From positions 1-64,000 of the forward strand of contig ONQL01000002.1 of the NCBI GenBank assembly GCA_900319985.1: 64,000 nt of DNA. Reading direction: 5' to 3'. The DNA comes from an uncultured Methanobrevibacter sp. (lineage in GTDB: Archaea > Methanobacteriota > Methanobacteria > Methanobacteriales > Methanobacteriaceae). The position numbers and the translations under genes are program-made. How positions within the stretch are numbered: position 1 is the first letter of the stretch; every line of letters begins with the position of its first letter. Shown piece by piece: positions 26,935 to 34,197 of this stretch. Under the pieces are notes generated by a model that saw nothing but the letters and a program-made list of their open reading frames with translations, was not told the origin of the DNA and ran no database searches.

Positions 26935-26963
26935 TTTCTCTTTGAGAAATTACCTCTTTTTTT
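26933..26963 (+). terminator. Hairpin and T-tract after the acyl-CoA synthetase gene
   Basis: The eight-base arms AATTTCTC and GAGAAATT form a perfect stem around TTT, followed within four bases by a run of seven T. It overlaps the last bases of the stop codon. It would separate the synthetase transcript from the next gene. Confidence 0.65.
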
Positions 26964-26997
26964 ATTTTTATTTTTGAAAATCATTTATGTGAGTTAT

Positions 26998-27360
26998 ATG
27001 AATGGTGAAATTGATTTAGAGCTTTATACTATTTCTATAATCAGATTAAACAATGCTTTAGAAAATCTGGAAAACACACCAATAACCGATGAAACAAAAG
27101 AAATGTTTAAAACCAGTTGCAATGACCTTAATGAATTGTATACCGACATTGTCAACGATTTGAACAATGAAGAAATCCAGTTTAGTGAATATTACTTATT
27201 TTTTGAAAATGGAAAGCAAATGTTTCCTCACTATATCAAAACTCTTGAAAGCATAGAAAATACTGAAATTAAAGATGAAATAAACTCGTTAATCAACATA
27301 TTTAATAATTTAAGCAAAATAGCTGAAGCCTTTCCAAGCAAACAAGATTTGATAAAATGA
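26998..27360 (+). CDS. Hypothetical helical protein, DUF447 partner
   Basis: A 120-residue all-helical acidic protein that starts MNGEIDLELYTISIIRLNNA. It overlaps the DUF447 gene by four bases (ATGA). A longer frame starting 24 bases upstream adds a hydrophobic leader; the ATG after GTGAG is preferred. It is not recognised, but tight coupling suggests it works with the flavin-binding neighbour. Low cysteine content and regular heptad-like leucines suggest a small helical bundle. Confidence 0.6.
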   Translation: MNGEIDLELYTISIIRLNNALENLENTPITDETKEMFKTSCNDLNELYTDIVNDLNNEEIQFSEYYLFFENGKQMFPHYIKTLESIENTEIKDEINSLINIFNNLSKIAEAFPSKQDLIK

Positions 27361-27983
27361 ATTTTAATTTAGAACGTATTGGAATTAACACCCAAGAAAG
27401 ATATGAATGCATCTATACGACCATTGACAATGAAGGAAACAAAAACTCAGCAGCCATAGGCTTGAAGTATTTCGGGGATGACAACGTAGGCTGCAGGATA
27501 TTCGAAGGCTCAAAAACACTGGACAACATCAAAAATACAAAAAGATATGTCGTCAACATTACACAAGACCCTCTAATTTTTACCAAATCAACAATCGATA
27601 AACTTCCAGAAGAATATTATACATATGATGAAGACAATGCCATCCTGAAGGATGCCGGATCATATATTATAGTCAATGTGGTTGATATACAAGAGCAAAA
27701 ACCGGAAAATACACCAATCGACAATGATCAAAGCATTTACCTGATTAAAGGAAAAATTGAAGAAGTCATAGTTAATGATGAAAATATAAAAGCATTTAAC
27801 AGAGGATTGTCCGGACTGATTGAATGTTTAGTTAACTTTTCAAGATACCAAATAGTCGATGAGGAAAAACGAGCCGTGTTTATGGAAAGAGTTATTGAAA
27901 ACAATCGAATGATTAGAAGAATCGGCGATGAAAAAACAAAAAATGCTATGGAAATAGTCAAAAAAGAATACGAAAAAAATTAA
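27357..27983 (+). CDS. DUF447-family flavin-reductase-like protein
   Basis: A 208-residue protein with an FMN-binding split-barrel N-terminus (RYECIYTTIDNEGNKNSAAI, then RYVVNITQDPLIFTKSTID) and a helical C-terminal part (GLIECLVNFSRYQ, FMERVIENNRMIRRIG). DUF447 proteins from methanogens bind FMN in structural studies; the physiological reaction is not established. It is coupled to the helical protein upstream and ends against a hairpin shared with the convergent substrate-binding protein gene. Confidence 0.78.
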   Translation: MNFNLERIGINTQERYECIYTTIDNEGNKNSAAIGLKYFGDDNVGCRIFEGSKTLDNIKNTKRYVVNITQDPLIFTKSTIDKLPEEYYTYDEDNAILKDAGSYIIVNVVDIQEQKPENTPIDNDQSIYLIKGKIEEVIVNDENIKAFNRGLSGLIECLVNFSRYQIVDEEKRAVFMERVIENNRMIRRIGDEKTKNAMEIVKKEYEKN

Positions 27984-28011
27984 AAAAAAAGCATAGTGAA
28001 TAACTATGCTT
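27982..28011 (-). terminator. Intrinsic-type terminator of the substrate-binding protein gene
   Basis: Nine-base perfect arms AAGCATAGT (27989-27997) and ACTATGCTT (28003-28011) around a five-base loop. In the minus-strand reading the hairpin is followed by a run of nine T. The right arm lies in the last codons of the substrate-binding protein gene. The DUF447 stop lies just inside the A/T tract. Confidence 0.75.
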
Positions 28012-28975
28012 GCCAGTACAATTTATCTTGAGGAACTGTACTGTTTAAAATACCCAATTTTACTTCAAGATTTTGGAAGGAATCCACATCTGCTTTGAAA
28101 CTGTTATCAAGTCCAGAAATGAATGGGAAACTTTTCAATGAAAGAGCTTCCAAATCTGCATTGGAAACAATATCTTCAGGCAAGAGTTTTACAACTTCAG
28201 AAGTGTTGCCTGATTTAATATTATCGTTGATGAATTTTGTTGATTCATTGTGAATTTCAATAATATTTTTAGTTTCGTTTTCATGGTTTTTAATGAAGTC
28301 ATCGGATGCAACAACCACACAACATGGATGGTTTGGTAAAATTCCAGATGAATTTTCTAAAACAACATTATTTGTATCATTTGCTGCGATACTTACATAA
28401 GGTTGGAAAGTAATAATACCATCAATTTGTTTGGTTTTTAAAGCATCATTCATGGAAGGAACTTTCATAGCTGAGACATTTAAATCTTTAATGGATAAAC
28501 CGTTTTTGTCTAAGTAATTTGAAAGTAAAACATGTTGAATTGAAGCTTCACCAGGAGTTGCTATTGATTTGCCTTTCAAATCAGCTGCAGATTTAATTCC
28601 TGAGTCTTTAGTTACAACAATTCCACTACCTTCAGTTTGAGCAGAAGAAATAACTTTTACAGGAACCCCTTTTGCAACAGATGACAATACAGGAGCAATT
28701 CCAACGTATCCGACATCAACCTGACCACTAGCCATAGCAGTCATCAAGTCTCCACCATTATTGAACTGAACAAGTTCAACCTTAATTCCTTTTTTCTCAT
28801 ATAAACCTTGCTTCTCAGCTACAAACAATGCAGCATCGTGATCAGAAGGTAAATAACCTATTTTTACGGTGTTGTCTCCCCCACCTAAAAAATCAAAGAA
28901 GCCAGCACTTGCAGCACCCATTACTAAAAATGCAGCAAGAGCCAACACTAAAACAAATGTAATTTTCTTATTCAT
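28004..28975 (-). CDS. ABC transporter substrate-binding protein, NitT/TauT (NMT1-like) type
   Basis: A 323-residue exported protein. The N-terminal signal covers about residues 5-24 (ending GAASAGFF); there is no lipobox cysteine. The binding domain has KIGYLPSDHDAALFVAEKQG, QFNNGGDLMTAMASGQVDVG and GIAPVLSSVAKG, as in sulfonate, nitrate or thiamine-precursor binding proteins, plus a PNHPCCVVVASDDF stretch. No permease or ATPase gene is next to it, so it must share one encoded elsewhere. The ligand is unknown; its place beside thiol and sulfur genes and its shared palindrome suggest a sulfur compound, which is inference. Confidence 0.85.
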   Translation of the reverse strand: MNKKITFVLVLALAAFLVMGAASAGFFDFLGGGDNTVKIGYLPSDHDAALFVAEKQGLYEKKGIKVELVQFNNGGDLMTAMASGQVDVGYVGIAPVLSSVAKGVPVKVISSAQTEGSGIVVTKDSGIKSAADLKGKSIATPGEASIQHVLLSNYLDKNGLSIKDLNVSAMKVPSMNDALKTKQIDGIITFQPYVSIAANDTNNVVLENSSGILPNHPCCVVVASDDFIKNHENETKNIIEIHNESTKFINDNIKSGNTSEVVKLLPEDIVSNADLEALSLKSFPFISGLDNSFKADVDSFQNLEVKLGILNSTVPQDKLYWQA

Positions 28976-28997
28976 TCATAATCACCGTTAATTAATA

Positions 28998-29063
28998 TAA
29001 CTTTAATTACAGTACTAAATTTATATATAATCTATATAAATAAATTACTTCTAATTAAAGTTA
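28998..29063. promoter_or_regulatory. Inverted-repeat pair flanking the substrate-binding protein promoter
   Basis: TAACTTTAATTA at 28998-29009 and its exact reverse complement TAATTAAAGTTA at 29052-29063, separated by 42 bases. A TATA-like TTTATATATAA lies between them. The right copy abuts the TAACAATTGTTA palindrome. Twelve-base identity in AT-rich DNA is suggestive but not proof; it could serve a dimeric or looping regulator. Confidence 0.5.
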
Positions 29064-29073
29064 ACAATTGTTA
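29062..29073. promoter_or_regulatory. Palindrome TAACAATTGTTA upstream of the substrate-binding protein gene
   Basis: A perfect 12-base palindrome about 87 bases before the start codon. On the minus strand it reads ATATAACAATTGTTAA, the same form as the sites before the thiol operon and the ThiS-like gene. Confidence 0.6.
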
Positions 29074-29134
29074 TATGAATCCCTTAAAAATATTTTATAT
29101 TAAAATAGAATATAAATGTTTTGTTAAAAGAAAA

Positions 29135-30523
29135 TTACTTTCCAACCAAGGCCACATTGAAATATTTCCTAAACTCTCCATCACTACAAATGTCCATATT
29201 TTTCAGATTGTCTACACTAATCTGCTTATTGTTTTTAGACAGTTCCATATGGGCATTAATATAGCCTCTTTTCCTTATTAGCCTCAATAACTTTTTACCG
29301 TAAGTTGAATCCGGATTTGAAATTCTCTCATGCATAAGATTTAGAGTATCAAATTCATTAATATCCAATGCATCACACATTTCATACATCTCGTCAACTA
29401 TCTCAGAGGCCCACTGGCCAATAGATACCTCTTTTCCATCTTTCAGCAATCTCATTGAATCATCATATGCCCTTTCAGCAGTGTTTTCTTCATTTATTTT
29501 AGCTTCTTTTTGCCAAAATTCATAATCAGATTCTTCTTTAACCAGCATATATATTAAAAATAAATGTAAAAATGCCATGTCCTTTTTAACAAGCCCACAT
29601 TTATAAAACGGATTAATGTCCAATGTCCTTATTTCAATATATTCAATCCCCTCATCATTTAAGGAATTCAATAAATCCTTAGGATTTTTCGGTTTTAGTC
29701 TGATTTGAGTATAGAGTTCTTTAGCTTCAGACAAATCTCCGTCCGCAATAAACCTGTTAATATCACCAGTAAATTCTTCAACCGAATCATATGAAGGATA
29801 CAGTTCTTTTAGATTTTTATAGCCGCATGAAGCATTTCTAAATGAAGGTCCCCTAGTTGAATAGTAACTTCCGAAATCATCCCTGGCATCCATCAGATGA
29901 ATGCAGTCATGAGAAAATGTCCTGTGTGATCCGATTGAACATCCGGTCAAATAAATAATCAGCCAGCAATATCTTAAATAATTTCTAGCGATTTTTAAGT
30001 AAATATCATTTTTAAATTCTTTAAAGGTTGCATTTGACTTTTCAAGGAAATATAATTTTTTTAGAAAGTTATCCGAAAATGAAAAGTTAAAATGGACTCC
30101 TGAAATCATCTGTTTTTTAACACCGTATTTCTTTGCCAAATCCTCACGATATTTTTGGTTATCGACACCATCTTCTGAGTACTGAGCTATTGGAATTCTG
30201 TCCCAATACGGCAAGATACACGGTATTGACTGAAACCAGAGGTATTCATCATCGGGAAGTGAAGCATTAACCAAATCGGCCAACAGTGAAAATGTGTCAT
30301 ATGCCTCATCAATAGTATTGAAGGTAGGAGTTATAATTTCAATTTGGCTTTCTGAAAAATCTGTGGTAATTACAGGATTGGTTAGTTTATCACCGAAAAT
30401 AGCAGGATGCGGAGTTAATGAAAGCTTTCCATCTTCTTTAGCTCTTAAACTCTCCCATTCAATGCCAAAAGAACCTGCCAATATCTCATCAGAGGATAAT
30501 CTGAGTAAATTTTTAAATTTCAT
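29135..30523 (-). CDS. gshA: Glutamate-cysteine ligase, type 1 (GshA-like)
   Basis: A 462-residue ATP-dependent ligase predicted to join glutamate and cysteine through the gamma-carboxyl. Signatures of the PF04262-type family: SFGIEWESLRA near 18-28, TDFSESQIEIITP near 54-66, GVHFNFSFSDN near 142, YYSTRGPSFRNASCGY near 220, and YIEIRTLDINPF near 297. Length is near that of the bacterial enzyme. It has GAGGG upstream and follows the GCS2-like gene by 17 bases. Methanogens normally rely on CoM, CoB and CoA thiols, so this enzyme is unexpected and may use another amine acceptor. Confidence 0.82.
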   Translation of the reverse strand: MKFKNLLRLSSDEILAGSFGIEWESLRAKEDGKLSLTPHPAIFGDKLTNPVITTDFSESQIEIITPTFNTIDEAYDTFSLLADLVNASLPDDEYLWFQSIPCILPYWDRIPIAQYSEDGVDNQKYREDLAKKYGVKKQMISGVHFNFSFSDNFLKKLYFLEKSNATFKEFKNDIYLKIARNYLRYCWLIIYLTGCSIGSHRTFSHDCIHLMDARDDFGSYYSTRGPSFRNASCGYKNLKELYPSYDSVEEFTGDINRFIADGDLSEAKELYTQIRLKPKNPKDLLNSLNDEGIEYIEIRTLDINPFYKCGLVKKDMAFLHLFLIYMLVKEESDYEFWQKEAKINEENTAERAYDDSMRLLKDGKEVSIGQWASEIVDEMYEMCDALDINEFDTLNLMHERISNPDSTYGKKLLRLIRKRGYINAHMELSKNNKQISVDNLKNMDICSDGEFRKYFNVALVGK

Positions 30524-30540
30524 CCATATCCCTCGAAAAA

Positions 30541-31941
30541 TTAAATTACTTTATTCAAATTACCATAATCTCTAATGATCCTTTCCAAGTTAATTCCTTT
30601 GCGAATCATTGAGAGAATCTCATTTCCAGGATTTGTATGTTTTTTAATACGGGAATATAACGGATTTAAAAATAATTCCTCACCGATACCCCTTTCCTTA
30701 AGACCTGATGAAGACAAATCAACAATTTCTTTTGACAATTTACATAAATCCCTTTTATTGAATATTTTTGGAATATCTTCATGAATAAGGAGTTTTCTGA
30801 GTTCACCGGCTGTATATCCGTTATGGTATAATGAATGATCATTTTCAATTATTTCTTCCAGTTCATTTAATTTATCTTTCAGTCCCAAATGGAAAGCTGC
30901 AACACACATTGAGTCTTTAATAGGCTGAGTGCATATACTTCTGAATTCAACAGTGCCTCTAAATGTTAAATTAATAAATTTAAAAGGCCTTAAATATTTA
31001 ATATCATTTATAGAAGGCTTAACGTCTATTTCATGATACTCTCCATTGCTGTAAATTTCCCCACGGACATATTCCTTCTGGAAATAATCAAGCAGATTCA
31101 TTGACGGGAAATTGATATACGCACCATCGCGCATTACACAGTAGATATTCAGGGATTCAAGATAGGATTGCAGTTCATCAATATCCTTAAAATCAACATC
31201 ATACATTCCGATATTGTGAGGATTTACACCATGAGTTGAATATTCCCAAAGATAATCCCTAAAACATATTAAATCATTATTTTCTCCAAACAAAACTGAA
31301 TTGGAAAAAAGCAATGCCTTGATAGGTTCAAGCTTTGAAAACACATTAATGGTTTGAATCAAGTCATCCTTGTGAACATCAAGCTGAACCTGTGAAGCGG
31401 AGGAAAACATTCCATATTCAGGATATTTATGAAAAGCCAAAGGAATATCTGAATAGTTTTTAAATGACTTCAAGTGGTGATAAAGCATCAGATATCTTTC
31501 AGATGGAATTGGCTTATTCAAATTGTATTTGCGATATGGATTGATTCCCATTCCAGTCAATGTATGATTAAACTCTTCAAAGGATTCCTTAACAAAGGAG
31601 TAGTATTCACAGAAACGGTCATTGATTGTAAACAAATCCTTTTCCTTGCCCATTGCAAATTCAATATTATTGTAAGAACAGTCATAGCAGACTATATCAT
31701 CAGTATCGGGATTTTTTAAAGAAAAGACATTACCTTCATAATCTATTCCATCATCTTTAAAATCTGTGTAATGCTTTTTAAATTTATCAGTGACATCATG
31801 AACAATACTGAAATCTACAGCTTCTTTATTCAAGTTAACGATTGGAATTTCAATTTCGATACCTATGAAATCCTTTTTCTGATTTGTTGGTTTTATGAAT
31901 TCGTCATATAATTTATTTCTGATAATTTCCTTACCAATCAT
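30541..31941 (-). CDS. GCS2-like glutamate-cysteine ligase family protein
   Basis: A 466-residue carboxylate-amine ligase-fold protein distinct from the neighbouring GshA. The glutamate/metal site opening is KDFIGIEIEIPIVNLN near 23-38. Others are CSYNNIEFAMG near 88, MFSSASQVQLDV near 178-189, YINFPSMNLLDYF and LTFRGTVEFRSICTQPIKDS near 337. The last two match the GCS2 (PF04107)/EgtA-like pattern. It is the middle gene of a three-gene operon with an EgtC-like amidotransferase upstream and GshA downstream. Its acceptor is unknown. Confidence 0.72.
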   Translation of the reverse strand: MIGKEIIRNKLYDEFIKPTNQKKDFIGIEIEIPIVNLNKEAVDFSIVHDVTDKFKKHYTDFKDDGIDYEGNVFSLKNPDTDDIVCYDCSYNNIEFAMGKEKDLFTINDRFCEYYSFVKESFEEFNHTLTGMGINPYRKYNLNKPIPSERYLMLYHHLKSFKNYSDIPLAFHKYPEYGMFSSASQVQLDVHKDDLIQTINVFSKLEPIKALLFSNSVLFGENNDLICFRDYLWEYSTHGVNPHNIGMYDVDFKDIDELQSYLESLNIYCVMRDGAYINFPSMNLLDYFQKEYVRGEIYSNGEYHEIDVKPSINDIKYLRPFKFINLTFRGTVEFRSICTQPIKDSMCVAAFHLGLKDKLNELEEIIENDHSLYHNGYTAGELRKLLIHEDIPKIFNKRDLCKLSKEIVDLSSSGLKERGIGEELFLNPLYSRIKKHTNPGNEILSMIRKGINLERIIRDYGNLNKVI

Positions 31942-31949
31942 TTACTCAC

Positions 31950-32729
31950 CTATTGGATTGTTTTTAAAAACTCTTCAATGGTTTTTTCATGTTCTTCTGT
32001 GAGAACAAACTCATTTTCATGCTCTTCACTTTCAAATATGATTTCACCATCAATTAATCCAAATAATTTATTCAATTCAACGACTTTCCAGTTTTCATCA
32101 TCATCCAGAGGTGTTGAAGCAACCAAAAAGCCTTCATCACTTTTTAAGTAGTATAAAGAATCTTTCATATTAGAATGAATATAAGTTAAATCCCCATCAT
32201 AAATCATTAAATTAAGCTTATTGTTCTTTGAGAGATCTTCGACAATACCCTTCAATAAGTTAAAACGTTCCTTGATTGTAGACGGAGCATTTTTTGATTT
32301 TTCAAACTGATTGACTTTATCAATTATATAAAGAAGTATCCGCTCAGAATCAGTGTCCCCATTTTCCCTATCCATATACTTATCAAGTTCAGGATAATCA
32401 AAAATGGTTCCATTATGAATTAACATCCAAGAACGATTATTATCATCAGCTTCTATAAAAGGGTGGCAATTGGGAGATATTATTTCACCAACCGTAGCTA
32501 ACCTGATATGAGCGAATACATTTTTTCCAACAACAGGGTTGGACAATATATCCTTTAAATGTTGACTACATGTTGCTTTTATTGGTTCTTTATTTATAAC
32601 AAATTCATCGGATTGCATAGTTGCTAATCCCCATCCATGCGGATGTTCTTCAGAGTGATTATAAAAACATTCTAAACATTTATTAATTTGTTTTGGCGTA
32701 TTCGAATTAAAACAAAAAATTTCACACAT
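31950..32729 (-). CDS. EgtC/YafJ-like class II glutamine amidotransferase
   Basis: A 259-residue N-terminal-nucleophile amidohydrolase. Cys2 follows the initiator Met (MCEIFCF). HPHGWGLATM near 29-38, KNVFAHIRLATVGEIISPNC near 88-107 and LIHNGTIFDYPELD near 122 form the class II glutaminase site. There is no attached synthetase domain, as in EgtC, which removes gamma-glutamate during ergothioneine synthesis. Being co-transcribed with two glutamate-cysteine ligases suggests hydrolysis of a gamma-glutamyl amide. GGAGG precedes the ATG. It is the first gene of its operon and has two palindromic sites upstream. Confidence 0.8.
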   Translation of the reverse strand: MCEIFCFNSNTPKQINKCLECFYNHSEEHPHGWGLATMQSDEFVINKEPIKATCSQHLKDILSNPVVGKNVFAHIRLATVGEIISPNCHPFIEADDNNRSWMLIHNGTIFDYPELDKYMDRENGDTDSERILLYIIDKVNQFEKSKNAPSTIKERFNLLKGIVEDLSKNNKLNLMIYDGDLTYIHSNMKDSLYYLKSDEGFLVASTPLDDDENWKVVELNKLFGLIDGEIIFESEEHENEFVLTEEHEKTIEEFLKTIQ

Positions 32730-32751
32730 ATATTATCCTCCTATTACTGGT

Positions 32752-32767
32752 TATCACAATTGTTATA
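32752..32767. promoter_or_regulatory. Palindrome copy upstream of the amidotransferase/ligase operon
   Basis: TATCACAATTGTTATA; on the minus strand TATAACAATTGTGATA. One base differs from the TAACAATTGTTA core. It overlaps the likely TATA region 20-40 bases before the start codon. Confidence 0.6.
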
Positions 32768-32772
32768 TTATG

Positions 32773-32786
32773 ATAACATGTGTTAT
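32773..32786. promoter_or_regulatory. Second inverted repeat upstream of the amidotransferase operon
   Basis: ATAACATGTGTTAT, with perfect six-base arms ATAACA/TGTTAT, just upstream of the first palindrome. It may be a second, diverged operator. Confidence 0.4.
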
Positions 32787-32904
32787 GTAACTAATAGTAT
32801 TTAAAAGTATCCTTGAAAAAACAGAAAAAATAATCGGATAATATTATTTATATATCAAATTACCAAACTATTATTAACTAAAAAAATATATTAAAGGTTG
32901 TCAT

Positions 32905-33519
32905 ATGGTAGCAGAAAAGATTACGCAATGCATGAAACCCCATGGCGAAGAAGGCAAGCAAACAATTGAAAATATGAATGAAAATCACAGGGAAATCTCA
33001 AAATTTGCATTTGAATGTGTTAATGTCAATATCGATGCCAAAATTTTAGACATTGGCTGTGGAGGAGGAGTCAACATTGAAAAATTCCTCAAGTTAACAG
33101 GCAATAATGTTGATGGACTGGATTATTCGGAAGTTTCAGTGGCAGCATCCATAAAACAAAACAAAAAATCAGTGGATAACGGACGATGCAAAATCATTCA
33201 AGCAGATGTGAGCAATATGCCGATTGAAAATGAATCTTATGATTTGGTATCTGCATTTGAGACAATTTATTTCTGGCCAAATATACAAGAAACATTTAAA
33301 GAAGTTTCAAGAATCATCAAACCAAACGGACATTTCATGATAGCTCAGGGAACTGACGGAAATCATCCCGACGATGAAAAATGGTTAGCTACCGTTGAAG
33401 GAATGAAAGTTTACACATCCCCACAATTGGAAAAATATTTACTTGATGCGGGATTTAGTGAAGTTGAAAGTTTTAAAAAAGAAAATGATTATATTATGGT
33501 AGTTATTGCTAAAAAATAA
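32905..33519 (+). CDS. Class I SAM-dependent methyltransferase
   Basis: A 204-residue Rossmann-fold methyltransferase. The SAM loop is KILDIGCGGGVNIEKFLK near 47-64, the acidic residue after strand 2 is in DGLDYSEVSV, motif II is QADVSNMPIENESYD near 98-112, and ETIYFWPNIQETFKEVSRI follows. It belongs to the UbiE/Methyltransf_11 type acting on small molecules. It is divergent from the EgtC-like operon, with a TATA-like TTTATATAT at 32847-32855 and AAAGGTTG before the ATG. It is much smaller than the EgtD histidine methyltransferase. Its substrate is unknown. Confidence 0.85.
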   Translation: MVAEKITQCMKPHGEEGKQTIENMNENHREISKFAFECVNVNIDAKILDIGCGGGVNIEKFLKLTGNNVDGLDYSEVSVAASIKQNKKSVDNGRCKIIQADVSNMPIENESYDLVSAFETIYFWPNIQETFKEVSRIIKPNGHFMIAQGTDGNHPDDEKWLATVEGMKVYTSPQLEKYLLDAGFSEVESFKKENDYIMVVIAKK

Positions 33520-33522
33520 CTA

Positions 33523-33723
33523 CTATCCACCATATATAATTTGAACCAATTGAATTTCATCACCGTCTTCAATTACACTCTCCTCAATGGACAGCTCCCC
33601 ATTTTGTTTTGCAACAATTGTCTGGGAAGATAACTCCAGATCATCCAACAGATTTTTTATAGTGTAATTTTCTTTTAGCTGTCTTGTTTCATTAATATCT
33701 TTAAACTTTAAGTTAAAATTCAT
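33523..33723 (-). CDS. ThiS/MoaD-like sulfur carrier protein
   Basis: A 66-residue ubiquitin-like beta-grasp protein ending IIYGG, the di-glycine tail that is adenylated by an E1-like enzyme and turned into a thiocarboxylate. The body (TRQLKENYTIKNLLDDLELS, then ESVIEDGDEIQLVQ) fits ThiS better than the longer MoaD. An E1-like gene lies 1.5 kb away. One palindrome lies 26-37 bases before the start, overlapping its probable promoter. It ends three bases from the convergent methyltransferase. Confidence 0.85.
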   Translation of the reverse strand: MNFNLKFKDINETRQLKENYTIKNLLDDLELSSQTIVAKQNGELSIEESVIEDGDEIQLVQIIYGG

Positions 33724-33748
33724 CGAAATTCTCCAATATTTTAATTAT

Positions 33749-33760
33749 TAACAATTGTTA
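33749..33760. promoter_or_regulatory. Palindrome TAACAATTGTTA upstream of the ThiS-like gene
   Basis: A perfect palindrome in the context ATATAACAATTGTTAAT on the minus strand, identical in its central 14 bases to the site before the substrate-binding protein gene. Confidence 0.65.
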
Positions 33761-33914
33761 TATTGCTTTCTTTATTTTTAAAGATTTCTATTGAAAAACA
33801 TCAAAAACACATTACAAAATGCAAATAATCATTTCACCTTAGGAAAATATTCCAATTTAAAAAATTCAAAATATTTATATAGTAATTGATACCAATTTAA
33901 CTTTATGGAAAAAA

Positions 33915-33926
33915 TAACTATTGTTA
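33915..33926. promoter_or_regulatory. Palindrome variant TAACTATTGTTA
   Basis: One mismatch from the shared palindrome. It lies about 190 bases upstream of the ThiS-like start and 270 bases before larE, so it is unclear which gene it serves. Confidence 0.4.
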
Positions 33927-33933
33927 TATAGTT

Positions 33934-34053
33934 TTATTTCGAAGAGATTCTTAATTTTCCATACTCTCGGGCAATATTTAAAAAGACATAACTGGTAAAA
34001 GTGGCAAATAAATAATTTCCCATTAGATTGTTCAATAACATCCAAAATACCAT
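33934..34053 (-). CDS. Possible small membrane peptide
   Basis: A 39-codon ORF encoding MVFWMLLNNLMGNYLF, then ATFTSYVFLNIAREY and a basic tail. It has one hydrophobic stretch of about 25 residues. No ribosome binding site is obvious. It sits alone in a long gap between sulfur-transfer genes. It could be a real small membrane protein, a remnant of a transporter permease, or chance. Confidence 0.25.
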   Translation of the reverse strand: MVFWMLLNNLMGNYLFATFTSYVFLNIAREYGKLRISSK

Positions 34054-34074
34054 GTTATAACTAAAAAAAAAGTA

Positions 34075-34157
34075 TTGGGTTCAATATTACTCCTTAAATA
34101 TTAAACTCACTTTTTGAACCCAAATATAAATTAAGAGTATCTATTAAATGCTCTTAA
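34075..34157. repeat. Two inverted repeats upstream of larE
   Basis: TTGGGTTC (34075-34082) pairs with GAACCCAA (34116-34123). TTAAGAG (34131-34137) pairs with CTCTTAA (34151-34157) around a 13-base loop. They could form RNA hairpins in a larE leader, if transcription starts upstream, or act as DNA sites. Confidence 0.4.
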
Positions 34158-34197
34158 ATTATTTAAATTTAAGAAAACAAACCAATATATAGATAAA

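Larger units (their letters stand above)
33724..34197. other. Intergenic region between the ThiS-like gene and larE
   Basis: 474 AT-rich bases. They hold two palindrome copies (33749-33760 and 33915-33926), one possible 39-codon minus-strand ORF, an eight-base inverted repeat TTGGGTTC/GAACCCAA and a TTAAGAG/CTCTTAA hairpin just before larE. A TATA-like stretch near 34158-34172 could drive a leaderless larE transcript. Confidence 0.5.

Noticed and set aside
29075..29281. A 68-codon plus-strand frame over the promoter of the substrate-binding protein gene
   Set aside because: It crosses the promoter palindrome and the antisense of gshA and has no ribosome binding site.
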